Of a DNA stretch of 64,000 nucleotides, positions 20,498-29,912 are shown piece by piece. Within the stretch, counting starts at the first letter, position 1, and each line of letters starts with the position of its first letter. The notes under the pieces are model-generated. The model did not search any database. It saw only the letters and a program-made list of their open reading frames with translations, and had not been told where the DNA came from. Location: assembly GCF_002797435.1 (NCBI RefSeq), contig NZ_PGEN01000001.1, forward strand, positions 1,492,501-1,556,500. The letters run 5' to 3'. This DNA comes from Sphingomonas koreensis (lineage in GTDB: Bacteria > Pseudomonadota > Alphaproteobacteria > Sphingomonadales > Sphingomonadaceae). A program made the translations under genes and the position numbers.

Positions 20498-21958
20498 TCA
20501 GCGGGCGATATCGAACGCCACTGTCAGCCGCTCGCCGGCGCCGAACGGCACCGTCCCGTGCCACATCAGCGACGGGAACAACACTAGCCGCCCCGGCCTG
20601 GGTTCGACCTGCCGCAATGGCGGCAGATCGATGCCCAGTTCATGCGGCGCCTCACCCAGGGTCAACCAGCCTGCCGGCGCCGCGCCACGCTCGGCCTCGG
20701 GCGGCACCGCGACATAGAAGGCAGAGCTGATCCAGCCCTGGGGGTGGATATGGTTGGTATGCCGTCCCCCGCCGCTGCCCGCCAGCCGCACCGACCAGGC
20801 GCCGGCAAAGCGCAGCCGCTCCGGCCGGTGGCGGAGCAGCGGATGCCGCGGATCGGCGGGCGGCAGCTGCGCGACATGCCCCGCCACCGCGTCGAGGATC
20901 GCCGTGCGCAGCCCGCGGATTTCCGGCTCGGCGCGCGCGAACAGCGGCCCGTCGGTCTGCGTGCCGCCACGCACCGACTGGCCCAGCGGCGGCGCCTGCA
21001 TCCCGTGCAGGCCGCGCAGACATGCTGCCAGCGCATCGAGATCCCCCGGCGGCAGGCCCAGATCGTAGACGCCGGTCAGCCGCGCATCGCCTTCCAGCCA
21101 TTCCGCGCGCGCATCGCCGGTCAGCCGCCATGCCAGCGCGGCATAGGGCCAGATTTCGTCCGCGTCGGGCCGCTCCAGCAACGGCTCGATCCGCGCCGCC
21201 GCCGCTTGCGCCTGGCCCGTGCGCAGCAGGTGGCGGACATGGCGCACCGCGTGCGCGGCATCGGCGACGTCGCTCAGCGCCGCGAACAGCCGGTCGGCGC
21301 GCTCCGTCTGGCCCAGCTCGGAAGCGATCACCGCCTCGAACCGTTCGAACCCTATCCCCGTCGCCGCCTGTGCACGGCGCAACACGACGTCCGCCTCGCC
21401 ATGGCGCGTCGCCTCGATCAGCACATTGAGCAGCGCGCTCCACAGTGCCACCTCCTGCGGCGCGCGGGCGACCGCCGCCTCAAGCGAAGCCGTCGCCTCT
21501 CCGCCGCGCATCGTCGCGATCCGCGCGAACGCGGCGTGGCCGGCGATCCAGAGCGGGTTGGTGGAGAGGATCATCCCCAGCTCCGAGACCGCAATACCGC
21601 CATTTCCCTCGGCGAACTGTGCGGCGGCGCGGCCGACCAGCAGATCGGAGTCCGCGGGTGCCAGTCGGCGTGCGCGCTCGAACAGTGCGAACGCCGGAAG
21701 ACCTGCTTCTAGGCTCGCCTGCGCCAACCCGTGCGCAGCCTTCAGTTCATGGGGGGCGAGTCGGGCCGCTTCGCCGAACGCTCGCGCGGCCTGCGCACCA
21801 TCGCCGATCGCCCGGTACATCAGCCCCAGCACATGCCACAACCGCGGATACCCGCGATGCTGCGCCAGTGCCGCGGTCAGCAGAGGTACTCCGTCCTCCG
21901 CACGACCGGCATCGCAAGCGTCGATCGCGGCGCTGATCGCCGTTTCGGGATTGCTCAT
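20498..21958 (-). CDS. TPR protein with C-terminal 2-oxoglutarate/Fe(II) oxygenase-like domain
   Basis: 486 residues; AGGAAGA precedes the ATG. The first ~280 residues are Ala-rich TPR-type helical pairs (PRLWHVLGLMYRAIGDGAQAARAFGEA). The last ~190 match putative 2OG-Fe(II) oxygenases (PF13759-type): HTNHIHPQGWISSAFYV supplies the first metal ligands, LVLFPSLMWHGTVPF the distal His, and ERLTVAFDI the 2-oxoglutarate Arg. The substrate is unknown. It lies 90 bp downstream of a TonB receptor on the same strand, with a terminator-like hairpin between; such TPR-oxygenases commonly accompany TonB receptors in sphingomonads. Confidence 0.85.
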   Translation of the reverse strand: MSNPETAISAAIDACDAGRAEDGVPLLTAALAQHRGYPRLWHVLGLMYRAIGDGAQAARAFGEAARLAPHELKAAHGLAQASLEAGLPAFALFERARRLAPADSDLLVGRAAAQFAEGNGGIAVSELGMILSTNPLWIAGHAAFARIATMRGGEATASLEAAVARAPQEVALWSALLNVLIEATRHGEADVVLRRAQAATGIGFERFEAVIASELGQTERADRLFAALSDVADAAHAVRHVRHLLRTGQAQAAAARIEPLLERPDADEIWPYAALAWRLTGDARAEWLEGDARLTGVYDLGLPPGDLDALAACLRGLHGMQAPPLGQSVRGGTQTDGPLFARAEPEIRGLRTAILDAVAGHVAQLPPADPRHPLLRHRPERLRFAGAWSVRLAGSGGGRHTNHIHPQGWISSAFYVAVPPEAERGAAPAGWLTLGEAPHELGIDLPPLRQVEPRPGRLVLFPSLMWHGTVPFGAGERLTVAFDIAR

Positions 21959-21999
21959 CGCGTCTTCCTGCCAGCGTCGCGTGCGGGGCGCAAAGAAAA

Positions 22000-22023
22000 G
22001 GGGGCGAGCCGAAGCCCGCCCCC
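22000..22023 (-). terminator. Terminator-like hairpin between the TonB receptor and the TPR-oxygenase gene
   Basis: Read on the - strand, arms 22023-22017 and 22006-22000 (GGGGGCG and complement, 7 bp, 10-base loop) are followed by TTTTCTTT. It may end the receptor transcript or only attenuate read-through. Confidence 0.65.
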
Positions 22024-22048
22024 AAGTCTCTCGTTTCGGCCGTTCGTC

Positions 22049-25045
22049 TCAGAACTTGAGGCGACCGCTCACCGAGAAGGTCCGGCCGATCGTGTCGTAG
22101 ATCGACGGGAAGGTGTTCGCATTGTTGAACGCGGTGCCGCCGATCGTCGCGCCTACCACGGGCGGCGCCTTGTCGAACAGGTTCTCGACGCCAAACGTCA
22201 TCGAGAAATTCTCGTTCAACTCGGCCGCGATCGACAGATCGAACCAGTTATAGGCCGGTATCCGCTCATAGGCGTCGAAGATCGTCGCCGGGTTCGGACC
22301 CGCAGTCTGCGGCACGTTCAACGGCGGACGCTGTGCTTGCGGCAGAGCCGCCGGCTCAAGGCGAACGCTCGAGATGTGATTCCACATCAGCGAGACATCA
22401 AAGATGCCCTGCGAGTACGTCAGGCGCGTATTCCACTTCCACTCGGCGCGCGGGTTGGTGCAGTTGGTGCTGTAATAGCCCGTGCAGTCACGGTTGATCG
22501 AGTTCGGCGTTGCCTGGAAGTGGTAATAATCGAGCCACGTGCCGTTGAAGCTGAACCGCAGCGCACTGTCCTCGCCGAAGCTATAGCGATACGACACGCC
22601 CAAATCGATACCCGCGGTTTCGATCTTGCCGAGGTTCGAGCCCGACAGGATCACGCCGGGGGTCTCGCCCGCGCCATTGAGCGAGCCGTTGTTCGGGCTG
22701 CGACGGATGAGGTCGCAGAACGCGTTGGGCGTCTGGCTGGGGTTGAGCGTGGTCGAGTAGCAGCCGTTCAGGATGTCGCCAACCGCCGGGTTGCTGATCG
22801 CGTCCTCGATCTTGATGTTGAAATAGTCGACCGTGAGCGCGAAGCCCGGCAGGAAGTCGGGCTGAAGCACCGCGCCGACCGTGAAGGTCTTGGCCCGCTC
22901 AACGTCCAGATTCACGTTACCCGAGGTGGTCGAGTTGATCTGGCCCGAGGTCGGCGACGGGATCTGACCGATCGTTCCCGACGGCGCGCCGGTATAGACG
23001 CACAGGGCGGCCAGGGACGGGTTTGCCGCTGCCGAAGGGAGCTGGCTCGCCTGGCAAGGATCGGGATTAAGGTTGCTCAGACCCGTGACCGGCGACTGAT
23101 ACAGCTCCTGGATGTTGGGTGAGCGGATCGCGACCTGGTACATGCCGCGCAGCTTGTATCCCTGCACCGGCTCCCAGGTGCCGCCGGCCTTCCACGTGGT
23201 GGAGCCGCCAGTGGTGCTGTAATCGGAGTAGCGGATGCCGCCTTCGACAGTCAGATCATGGAAAAACGGGGCATCGGTTACCAGCGGGATGATGAGTTCC
23301 CCGAACACTTCCTTCGCTTCGATCCGGCCGAAGTCGGGCGGGATGCGCGCGCCGGTGCCCAGCACCTCGCTCTGGATCTGCGAGGGCTGATCGGGCTGGC
23401 TGCGGGCCGAAAGCACGCGGCGCTCAACGCCGACCGAGAACGCCGCCGCCTTTTCCGAGAACGGGCTCTTGAGCCCGAACAGATCCCCCGAGAGGTTGGC
23501 GCCGACCACGCTCTGCTTGATCACGCGGCGGATCTGCGCATCAAGGTCGATGAACGTCAGCATCGGCGTGGTGATCGAACCCAGCGGACCGAACAGGTTG
23601 ATCGGCACACAGCCATTGCTCGTGTCGTAGCAGACCGGATTGCCAGCGGCATCGCGACGCGAAAGCAGCGCCTGCTGCAAGCGGCTGTAGGAGCCCCAAT
23701 TCTCACGCGTCTGGTTCTGCGTGGTCTCGCCATATTGCGCGAACACGTCGTAACGCAGCGTCTCGGTGATGTTCCCGCGCAGACCGAATTGCATCTGGAA
23801 CATGTTCGAATCGACCTGGTTGCCGCGTGCGCCGAACTCGACGATGCGGCGACCCGGCGATGCCGCTACCTCACGATAGTTAGGATCGTTGCGTGAGGTG
23901 GCGTTGGCCGCCGCGACGCACTGCGCCGCCGTCAGGCCGATCGCACCGCACAACTGGTTGCGGGCCGGAACCGGCAGATAGGCGTTGCTGATCGGAATCA
24001 CGAACGGGTTGCTGAACGTACCGGTCGAGGCAAGCTGGATACGCGCGGAGTTGCGCGTGAACATGCCGCTGGCATAGGCCTCGATGCCTTCGGTGATCTC
24101 GTAGCGACCCTGCACGAAGGCGTTGAAGCGCTCGAGCGGCGCCTGCACGTACTGGAATTCGTTGGTGTTGTACGTGTCGGACTGCAGACCGGTGCGGAAC
24201 GCGCCCAGCGCCGGATCGAACACTGCGCCGAAGTCGCCCGGTGCCAGGCCCAGCGCGGCGTTGCTGGGCGAACCCTGCAGGATCGTCGGCACCGCCGCGG
24301 TCGCGCCCTGGAAGTTACCGTTTGTGATCGAGCGCGGGAAGCGGCCGACTTCACGGTTGGTCGAGAAGACCGGCTTGCGGTCTGTGTAGCCGAACGCCAG
24401 CACCACGTTGCCGCGATCGTCGTCGAAACCGGCGCCCATCACCAGGTCGGCGCGGAACTGCATCCCGTCGCCGCGCTCGGCGATGCGATAGTTCGTCGAC
24501 ACGTCGATGCCGCGGAAGTCGCGCTTGGTGACGAAGTTGACCGCACCCGCGACGGCGTCGGCGCCATAGACCGTCGAAGCGCCGCCGGTGACCACGTCGA
24601 CTCGCTCGACCAGCGCGATCGGAATGTTGTTGAGGTCGGTAAAGCCGTCGAGGCCGAACGGCACGATGCGACGGCCGTCGAGCAGCACCAGCGTGCGCTG
24701 CGACGTGTTGGTGCCGGCCTGGTTCAAACCGCGAAGATCGACCTGCGAGCTGCCGTCACCACCGTTGTTGACCGCCGGGCCAAGCGCCGGGCGAACCGCC
24801 GGCAGGTCACGCAGCAGGTCTTCGGCCGTGTTCGGCTGCTTGAAGGATATCTCTTCAGCGCCGACAACCGTGACCGGGCTCGAAATCTCGAGGTCGGGAC
24901 GCTGGATAAGCGTGCCGGTGACGACCACTTCTTCAGCCGGCGATTCGGCAGCGGGCGTTTCCTGGGCCTGCGCCGGCGCGACGAAAATCGCACCGGTCAG
25001 CAGCAACGTCGACGTGAGCAGACGCGTGCGAGTGAATGAAACCAT
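22049..25045 (-). CDS. TonB-dependent outer-membrane receptor (first copy)
   Basis: 998 residues from MVSFTRTRLLTSTLLLTGAIF (ATG 25043-25045, AAGGGG upstream); an in-frame ATG at 25126 lacks a signal peptide next to it. After AQAQ comes a TonB-box-like segment (EEVVVTGT), the plug domain (EDLLRDLPAVRPALG, VDLRGLNQAGT, YGADAVAGAVNFVTK) and a long beta-barrel ending in SVSGRLKF with C-terminal Phe. Receptors of this type import siderophores, sugars or other large molecules; no co-encoded transporter points to the ligand. The leader carries two hairpins (25066-25079 and about 25094-25113). Confidence 0.92.
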   Translation of the reverse strand: MVSFTRTRLLTSTLLLTGAIFVAPAQAQETPAAESPAEEVVVTGTLIQRPDLEISSPVTVVGAEEISFKQPNTAEDLLRDLPAVRPALGPAVNNGGDGSSQVDLRGLNQAGTNTSQRTLVLLDGRRIVPFGLDGFTDLNNIPIALVERVDVVTGGASTVYGADAVAGAVNFVTKRDFRGIDVSTNYRIAERGDGMQFRADLVMGAGFDDDRGNVVLAFGYTDRKPVFSTNREVGRFPRSITNGNFQGATAAVPTILQGSPSNAALGLAPGDFGAVFDPALGAFRTGLQSDTYNTNEFQYVQAPLERFNAFVQGRYEITEGIEAYASGMFTRNSARIQLASTGTFSNPFVIPISNAYLPVPARNQLCGAIGLTAAQCVAAANATSRNDPNYREVAASPGRRIVEFGARGNQVDSNMFQMQFGLRGNITETLRYDVFAQYGETTQNQTRENWGSYSRLQQALLSRRDAAGNPVCYDTSNGCVPINLFGPLGSITTPMLTFIDLDAQIRRVIKQSVVGANLSGDLFGLKSPFSEKAAAFSVGVERRVLSARSQPDQPSQIQSEVLGTGARIPPDFGRIEAKEVFGELIIPLVTDAPFFHDLTVEGGIRYSDYSTTGGSTTWKAGGTWEPVQGYKLRGMYQVAIRSPNIQELYQSPVTGLSNLNPDPCQASQLPSAAANPSLAALCVYTGAPSGTIGQIPSPTSGQINSTTSGNVNLDVERAKTFTVGAVLQPDFLPGFALTVDYFNIKIEDAISNPAVGDILNGCYSTTLNPSQTPNAFCDLIRRSPNNGSLNGAGETPGVILSGSNLGKIETAGIDLGVSYRYSFGEDSALRFSFNGTWLDYYHFQATPNSINRDCTGYYSTNCTNPRAEWKWNTRLTYSQGIFDVSLMWNHISSVRLEPAALPQAQRPPLNVPQTAGPNPATIFDAYERIPAYNWFDLSIAAELNENFSMTFGVENLFDKAPPVVGATIGGTAFNNANTFPSIYDTIGRTFSVSGRLKF

Positions 25046-25065
25046 CAATGAGCACCCCTTGTCAT

Positions 25066-25079
25066 GGCGGTTTTCCGCC
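25066..25079 (-). promoter_or_regulatory. Short hairpin in the leader of the first TonB receptor gene
   Basis: GGCGG 25066-25070 and CCGCC 25075-25079 with a TTTT loop (AAAA in the transcript), about 20 bases upstream of the start. A second, imperfect dyad (GCGCAG...CTGCGC, about 25094-25113) lies just before it in the transcript. They could affect mRNA stability or translation. Confidence 0.4.
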
Positions 25080-25308
25080 TTCGTGGCGCTGCGCAGGAGT
25101 AACTCTGCGCAACATCCCCATTCCATAATTCGCCCCGCCGGTTGCTCACAATGGTGTTATGCGAGGGCAAGACAGTTTGCGCGACATCGTGATAAAATCG
25201 TCACACATGGAACCAACCTGATGTAATTTCTATAGTTTTCAGCGACTTTGCGTCAGCTTCCGGCTGGTTTAGTGTCGCGCCGCCCTTGCCCTTCGCTCGG
25301 AGAGATCG

Positions 25309-25824
25309 ATGTCCGGAACGCCTGCCCTGCTGCTTGTCTTCGCCGCCGTCTCGGGCGTGTCTGCCGGCACCCAGGAGGCAACCGGCACCAACCCCGCCGA
25401 CGCGTTGGCCGCCTGTCGCGGCATCGCCGATTCCGCGGCCCGCCTCTCCTGTTTCGACAGGACCGCCGAAGCCTTTGTCCGCGCCCGCGACAACAAGGAA
25501 GTCGTGGTCCTCGAACGCGCCGAGATTCAGAAGACCCGGCGTTCGCTGTTCGGGTTCAGCCTGCCGAGGATCGAGCTGTTCGGCAGCGGGGACGATGGCG
25601 AGGAAGAGCTCAAGGAACTCACCGGCAAGGTCGTTAGCGTGAGCAGGGCGGAACGCGATCGCTGGCTGGTGCGGATCGAGGACGAATCGCGCTGGCAGAC
25701 GATCGAACCCGCGGTCTTCCCCCCCCGCACGGGCGACTATGCCAAAATCAAGCGCGCCGCGATGGGCAGCTACATGGCGAGCTTTGGCGGCAAGCGGTCG
25801 GTCCGCGTCAAGCGCGTGGACTGA
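25309..25824 (+). CDS. Small secreted protein of unknown function
   Basis: 171 residues; GGAGAGATCG precedes the ATG. A signal peptide (MSGTPALLLVFAAVSGVSAG) is followed by NPADALAACRGIADSAARLSCFDRTAEAF, a two-Cys motif (C..I.....RL.CFD) found in several unnamed periplasmic proteins, and then a Lys/Glu-rich body with a C-terminal RSVRVKRVD. It is divergent from the TonB receptor gene and convergent with the M23 peptidase operon. No function is recognised. Confidence 0.75.
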   Translation: MSGTPALLLVFAAVSGVSAGTQEATGTNPADALAACRGIADSAARLSCFDRTAEAFVRARDNKEVVVLERAEIQKTRRSLFGFSLPRIELFGSGDDGEEELKELTGKVVSVSRAERDRWLVRIEDESRWQTIEPAVFPPRTGDYAKIKRAAMGSYMASFGGKRSVRVKRVD

Positions 25825-25830
25825 CGGCCT

Positions 25831-26712
25831 TCAGTCCACCGCCACCGGCATCGATCCCGCGATCAGCAGCGGGTCGATCTTCGCATTGCGCCAGCGCATC
25901 CCCCAGTGAAGATGCGGACCGGTCGCGCGGCCGGTCGCGCCCACCGCGCCGATCGTCTGGCCGCGGCGCACGACGTCCCCCGCCTTCACGTCGATGCGCG
26001 AGAGATGCAGGAATGCGCTGTTGAGCCCCATGCCGTGGTCGAGCATCAGCAGCTTGCCCTCCAGGGTGAAGGGCGCCTGGGTCGCCAGGATCACCACGCC
26101 GTCGGCGGGGGCGAGCACCGCGGTCCCCGTCGGGCGCGCGACATCGACGCCCGAATGGTACGATCCCGGCTCGCCCCTGTAGACGCGCTGTGACCCGAAC
26201 AGGCCGGATATGCGGCCGGTCACCGGCCACATGAAGCGCTGGCGCCATCCCTGCGACGGCGATCGGATTTCGCGCGCGGCTTTGATCTGAGCCACTTCGC
26301 CCGGCCGCCGCCGCTCGAACTCGGCGCTCGGCTGCGAAATACGCGGAAGCGTATTGAGCCGCTCGATCCGCCAGGCGCGCGGCTGGACCGAAAGCGTGCG
26401 GCGGATCTCGCTGCCGTCCACGCGCGTGGCGACGATCGTCGCAGCGGGGCCGGCGTCGCGGTCGAATGCGATCAGGAAGCGGCCATCCGCCGCGACCGGC
26501 ACCTCCTGCCCCTGAAAGACGATCCGGCTGGTCAGTGCCGGCGCGGTACCGAGCACCATGCCGCCTTGGATCATCGGCCCGTCGAAGCTGAACGCGTTGC
26601 GCGACGGTGCCGGCCGTGCCTGCCCGTTCGCTGCCGGAACCGGCGCCATGCCGCCCGCCGCTATCGCAGCGAGGACGGCCCCGGCGATGACAAGCCCCCC
26701 CGCCGCCTTCAT
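25831..26712 (-). CDS. M23-family (LytM-type) peptidoglycan endopeptidase or factor
   Basis: 293 residues with an N-terminal hydrophobic export segment (GGLVIAGAVLAAIAAGG). The C-terminal 130 residues are a LytM domain: YHSGVDVARP gives the first His and Asp zinc ligands and GPHLHWGM the HxH pair, so the metal site is complete. The middle is basic and helical. It should act on cell-wall cross-links or activate amidases. Its ATG overlaps the DUF2093 stop (ATGA, 26709-26712), placing it last in the xseA operon. Confidence 0.9.
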   Translation of the reverse strand: MKAAGGLVIAGAVLAAIAAGGMAPVPAANGQARPAPSRNAFSFDGPMIQGGMVLGTAPALTSRIVFQGQEVPVAADGRFLIAFDRDAGPAATIVATRVDGSEIRRTLSVQPRAWRIERLNTLPRISQPSAEFERRRPGEVAQIKAAREIRSPSQGWRQRFMWPVTGRISGLFGSQRVYRGEPGSYHSGVDVARPTGTAVLAPADGVVILATQAPFTLEGKLLMLDHGMGLNSAFLHLSRIDVKAGDVVRRGQTIGAVGATGRATGPHLHWGMRWRNAKIDPLLIAGSMPVAVD

Positions 26713-26912
26713 GGCGTCATCAGGGCGCGCGTTGCGATCTCGGCGGTGGCATAGGCTTCCTGTCGCGCGACACTCCAGTAGCGCAGCGCATCCAGCGGGA
26801 TCTTCTCGCCGCTCACCGCGCAGACGACATGGTCGCCGGGCACCAATACGCGAAAGCCGTTCGCCATATAATGGAGCCGCGCCGGGCGGGCGGTGTTGGA
26901 CGACATCAGCAT
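26709..26912 (-). CDS. DUF2093 family protein
   Basis: About 67 residues from MLMSSNTARPARLHYMANGF (ATG 26910-26912; ATG 26906 is equally possible; no strong ribosome site at either). The core HYM..GFRVLVPGDHVVCAVSGEKIPLDALRYWSV..QE.Y is the DUF2093 signature, a short cytosolic family of unknown function widely found in alphaproteobacteria. It starts 29 bp after xseA and overlaps the M23 gene, so the three form one transcript. Confidence 0.85.
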   Translation of the reverse strand: MLMSSNTARPARLHYMANGFRVLVPGDHVVCAVSGEKIPLDALRYWSVARQEAYATAEIATRALMTP

Positions 26913-26940
26913 GGCGGTACTCGCTTCGGCTATGAACGGA

Positions 26941-28320
26941 TCAGAACAGGTCGGGCTGTTCGGGCTTGTCGCCAGCATAGGATTTGGCGCCGCTGCGCTC
27001 AACCCGCGCATCGACGATACCGTCGCGGAAATGCAGCGTCACGGCCCCCGCCGCCCGCGCATCCGCCGCGCTCGCCACCACCTTGCCGCTCGCCTTCGCA
27101 CCAACGCGCACATAGCCGCGCTGGAGCAGATTGTCGGGATTGACCGCGTCGAGCAGCTTGCCCGCCCCGTCCAGCCGATGGCGCAGCGTGTCGAGCTTGC
27201 GCTCCAGCACCGCCGGCCGCAGCGCGCCCGCTGCCCGGTCGAGCACCCCGCGCGCCGCCGTCACCCGCCGTTCCAGCGCGCGGTCGAGCTTCGCGCCCAG
27301 ATCGTCCGCCTTCTGGCGCTGCGGCCCCAGCAGCGCGTCGCGCCGCGGCAGCACGCGCACCAGCGCCGCCAGCCGCTCGCCCGCCCGCTCGTGATAGCGA
27401 CGCGCATAGCGCTCGGCGCGCAGGCCCATCGTCGCAACGGCATTGGCGAGCTCGGCGCGCACCGGCACCGCGATCTCCGCCGCCGCGGTCGGCGTCGGCG
27501 CGCGCACGTCGGCGGCATGGTCGCACAGCGTCGTGTCGGTCTCGTGCCCGACCGCCGAGATGATCGGGATCGAGCAGGCCGCGACCGCGCGCACCACGAC
27601 CTCCTCGTTGAACGCCCACAGATCCTCGATCGACCCACCACCGCGAGCGACGATCACCAGATCGGGCCGCCGGACGGGGCCATCCGCCGGCATGGCGTCG
27701 AACCCGCGCACCGCCGCCGCCACTTCGGCCGCGGCGCCCTCGCCCTGCACCTTCACCGGCCACACCAGGACATGGGTCGGGAAACGATCCGCGAGCCGAT
27801 GGAGAATGTCGCGGATCACCGCGCCGGTCGGCGACGTCACCACGCCGATCGTTTGCGGGGCGAACGGCAATGGCTGTTTGCGCGCCGGATCGAACAGGCC
27901 CTCCCCGGCCAGCTGGGCCTTGAGCTTCTCCAGCAACGCCATCAGCGCGCCTTCGCCCGCCAGTTCCATCCGCTCGATCACGATCTGGTATTTCGACCGG
28001 CCGGGATAGGTGGTGAGCTTGCCGGTCGCGACCACCTCGATCCCGTCCTGCGGGCGGAACGGCAGGCGATCGGCCTGGCCGCGCCACATCACCGCGTCGA
28101 TCACCGCATCGGCATCCTTCAGCGCCAGATAGACATGGCCCGACGCCGCACGCTTGAACCCCGAAATCTCGCCGCGCAGGCGGACATGGCCGAACTCGCC
28201 CTCCACCATCCGCTTCAGCTTCAGCGACAATTCGCCGACCGACAGCGGAGCAGCGTTGTCCCCTTCCCGCCCCTCGGCTACGAGCCGCGGCGGAAACTGA
28301 TCGTCGAAGGGGTCTGACAT
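26941..28320 (-). CDS. xseA: Exodeoxyribonuclease VII large subunit
   Basis: 459 residues, normal length. The N-terminal OB fold ([30 protein letters not shown]) is followed by the catalytic half with [33 protein letters not shown] and [27 protein letters not shown], all diagnostic of XseA. With XseB it degrades single-stranded DNA to oligonucleotides. Its ATG (28318-28320) overlaps the purD ATG (28319-28321) head to head; AGGA sits upstream of it inside purD. Confidence 0.97.
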   Translation of the reverse strand: MSDPFDDQFPPRLVAEGREGDNAAPLSVGELSLKLKRMVEGEFGHVRLRGEISGFKRAASGHVYLALKDADAVIDAVMWRGQADRLPFRPQDGIEVVATGKLTTYPGRSKYQIVIERMELAGEGALMALLEKLKAQLAGEGLFDPARKQPLPFAPQTIGVVTSPTGAVIRDILHRLADRFPTHVLVWPVKVQGEGAAAEVAAAVRGFDAMPADGPVRRPDLVIVARGGGSIEDLWAFNEEVVVRAVAACSIPIISAVGHETDTTLCDHAADVRAPTPTAAAEIAVPVRAELANAVATMGLRAERYARRYHERAGERLAALVRVLPRRDALLGPQRQKADDLGAKLDRALERRVTAARGVLDRAAGALRPAVLERKLDTLRHRLDGAGKLLDAVNPDNLLQRGYVRVGAKASGKVVASAADARAAGAVTLHFRDGIVDARVERSGAKSYAGDKPEQPDLF

Positions 28321-29587
28321 GAACGTCCTGTTGCTTGGGTCCGGTGGCCGCGAACATGCGCTCGCCTGGAAGCTCGCGCAATCGCCCCGGCTCGATAGCC
28401 TTCATGCGATCCCCGGCAACCCCGGAATCGCCAAATATGCGGCCTGCCACGACGTTACGCTGACCGATCATGCCGCCGTGATCGACTTCTGCGAGCGCCA
28501 TGCGATCGGCTTCGTCGTGGTGGGCCCCGAGGCACCGCTGGTCGATGGCCTTTCCGACAGCCTGCGCGCCGCCGGCTATGGCGTGTTCGGCCCCAGCCAG
28601 GCCGCCGCCCAGCTCGAAGGGTCGAAGGGCTTCACCAAGGATCTGTGCGCGCGGGAGAATATCCCGACCGCCGGCTATATCCGCGTCGCCGACCTCGAAA
28701 CCGCGCGCCTCGCGCTCGCCCGCGATTTCCCCCGCCCGGTGGTGATCAAGGCCGACGGCCTTGCCGCGGGCAAGGGTGTCACCGTCGCCATGACGGACGA
28801 GGAAGCCGACGCCGCCATCGCCGCGATCTTCGACAAGCCCGGCGGCGAAGCCGTGATCGAGGAGTTTCTGGAGGGCGAGGAAGCCAGCTTCTTCGTCCTG
28901 ACCGACGGCACCGATTTCGTCACCTTCGGCTCGGCGCAGGATCACAAGCGCGTCGGCGACGGCGATACCGGCCCCAATACCGGCGGCATGGGCGCGTACA
29001 GCCCCGCTCCGGTGCTGACCCCCGCGCTCGAAGCCGAAGCGATCGAGACGATCATCAAGCCGACGATTGCCGGCATGGCCAAGGCCGGCACCCCCTATTC
29101 GGGCGTGCTCTATGCCGGGCTCATGCTCACCCGCAACGGCCCCAAGCTGATTGAATATAACGCCCGCTTCGGCGATCCCGAATGCCAGGTGCTGATGCTG
29201 CGGTTCGAGGGCGACCTGCTCGAGCTGATGCTCGCCACCGAAGCCGGCGAACTCGCCGGCCGCGAAGCCCCCCGTTTCGGTGCCGAGACCGCGCTCACCG
29301 TCGTCATGGCGGCAAAGGGCTATCCCGGCACGCCGCAGACGGGCGGCGCGATCGACGGCCTCGACGCGGCGGAGGAAACCGGCGCGCAGGTCTTCCAGGC
29401 CGGCACGAAGCTGGACGGCGGCCAGCTCGTCGCCGCGGGCGGCCGCGTCCTCACCGTCACAGCCACCGGCGCGACCGTCACCGAAGCGCAGGCCGCCGCC
29501 TATCGCGCGGTCGATGCGATCGACTTTCCCACCGGCTTCGCCCGTCGCGACATCGGCTGGCGCGAGGTGGCGCGCGAGCGGGGCTGA
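28319..29587 (+). CDS. purD: Phosphoribosylamine-glycine ligase (GARS)
   Basis: 422 residues starting [20 protein letters not shown], the standard PurD opening. It is the ATP-grasp enzyme for step 2 of purine synthesis. [30 protein letters not shown], the [21 protein letters not shown] substrate loop (in part) and [11 protein letters not shown] metal loop are intact. AAGGGG lies eight bases upstream of the start, inside the xseA coding sequence on the other strand. Confidence 0.97.
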   Translation: MNVLLLGSGGREHALAWKLAQSPRLDSLHAIPGNPGIAKYAACHDVTLTDHAAVIDFCERHAIGFVVVGPEAPLVDGLSDSLRAAGYGVFGPSQAAAQLEGSKGFTKDLCARENIPTAGYIRVADLETARLALARDFPRPVVIKADGLAAGKGVTVAMTDEEADAAIAAIFDKPGGEAVIEEFLEGEEASFFVLTDGTDFVTFGSAQDHKRVGDGDTGPNTGGMGAYSPAPVLTPALEAEAIETIIKPTIAGMAKAGTPYSGVLYAGLMLTRNGPKLIEYNARFGDPECQVLMLRFEGDLLELMLATEAGELAGREAPRFGAETALTVVMAAKGYPGTPQTGGAIDGLDAAEETGAQVFQAGTKLDGGQLVAAGGRVLTVTATGATVTEAQAAAYRAVDAIDFPTGFARRDIGWREVARERG

Positions 29588-29647
29588 CCGGGCTTTCACA
29601 AGGCTTAACCATCGGATAGGCTTGCGCTTTCCCAACCAGGGCGGACG

Positions 29648-29860
29648 ATGGCCGACAACGCGCAATCCATTTCCCTCACCAGCGATCCGTTCGCCTGGGT
29701 GACGACCACGCACTTCGTGGTGATCGGCCTTTGCGCGCTCGGCGCGATCGCCATCCTGATCTGGGGCCGCCATCTGCGCCGCAAGCGGCAAGAGGCCGAC
29801 GCCGAGCTGGAGGGGAATAACGAGATCGTGGAAGGTGAGACACGCCCGCCAGAACCCTAG
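29648..29860 (+). CDS. Small single-pass membrane protein of unknown function
   Basis: 70 residues; GGGCGG precedes the ATG. A central hydrophobic stretch (HFVVIGLCALGAIAILIWG) is followed by a basic RHLRRKRQ segment, predicting one membrane helix with the charged C-terminal end in the cytosol. The tail is acidic. It lies 60 bp after purD. No family is recognised. Confidence 0.65.
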   Translation: MADNAQSISLTSDPFAWVTTTHFVVIGLCALGAIAILIWGRHLRRKRQEADAELEGNNEIVEGETRPPEP

Positions 29861-29912
29861 GTCGGGAAGGCAGCCGGCCAGGAAAAGCTGCGACTTGTAT
29901 TCAGCCCCGGCC

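Noticed and set aside
26999-29791. A 930-codon - strand frame across xseA and purD
   Set aside because: It runs antisense to purD and out of frame through xseA and is compositionally biased (Arg/Gly/Ala); the two genes explain the region fully.
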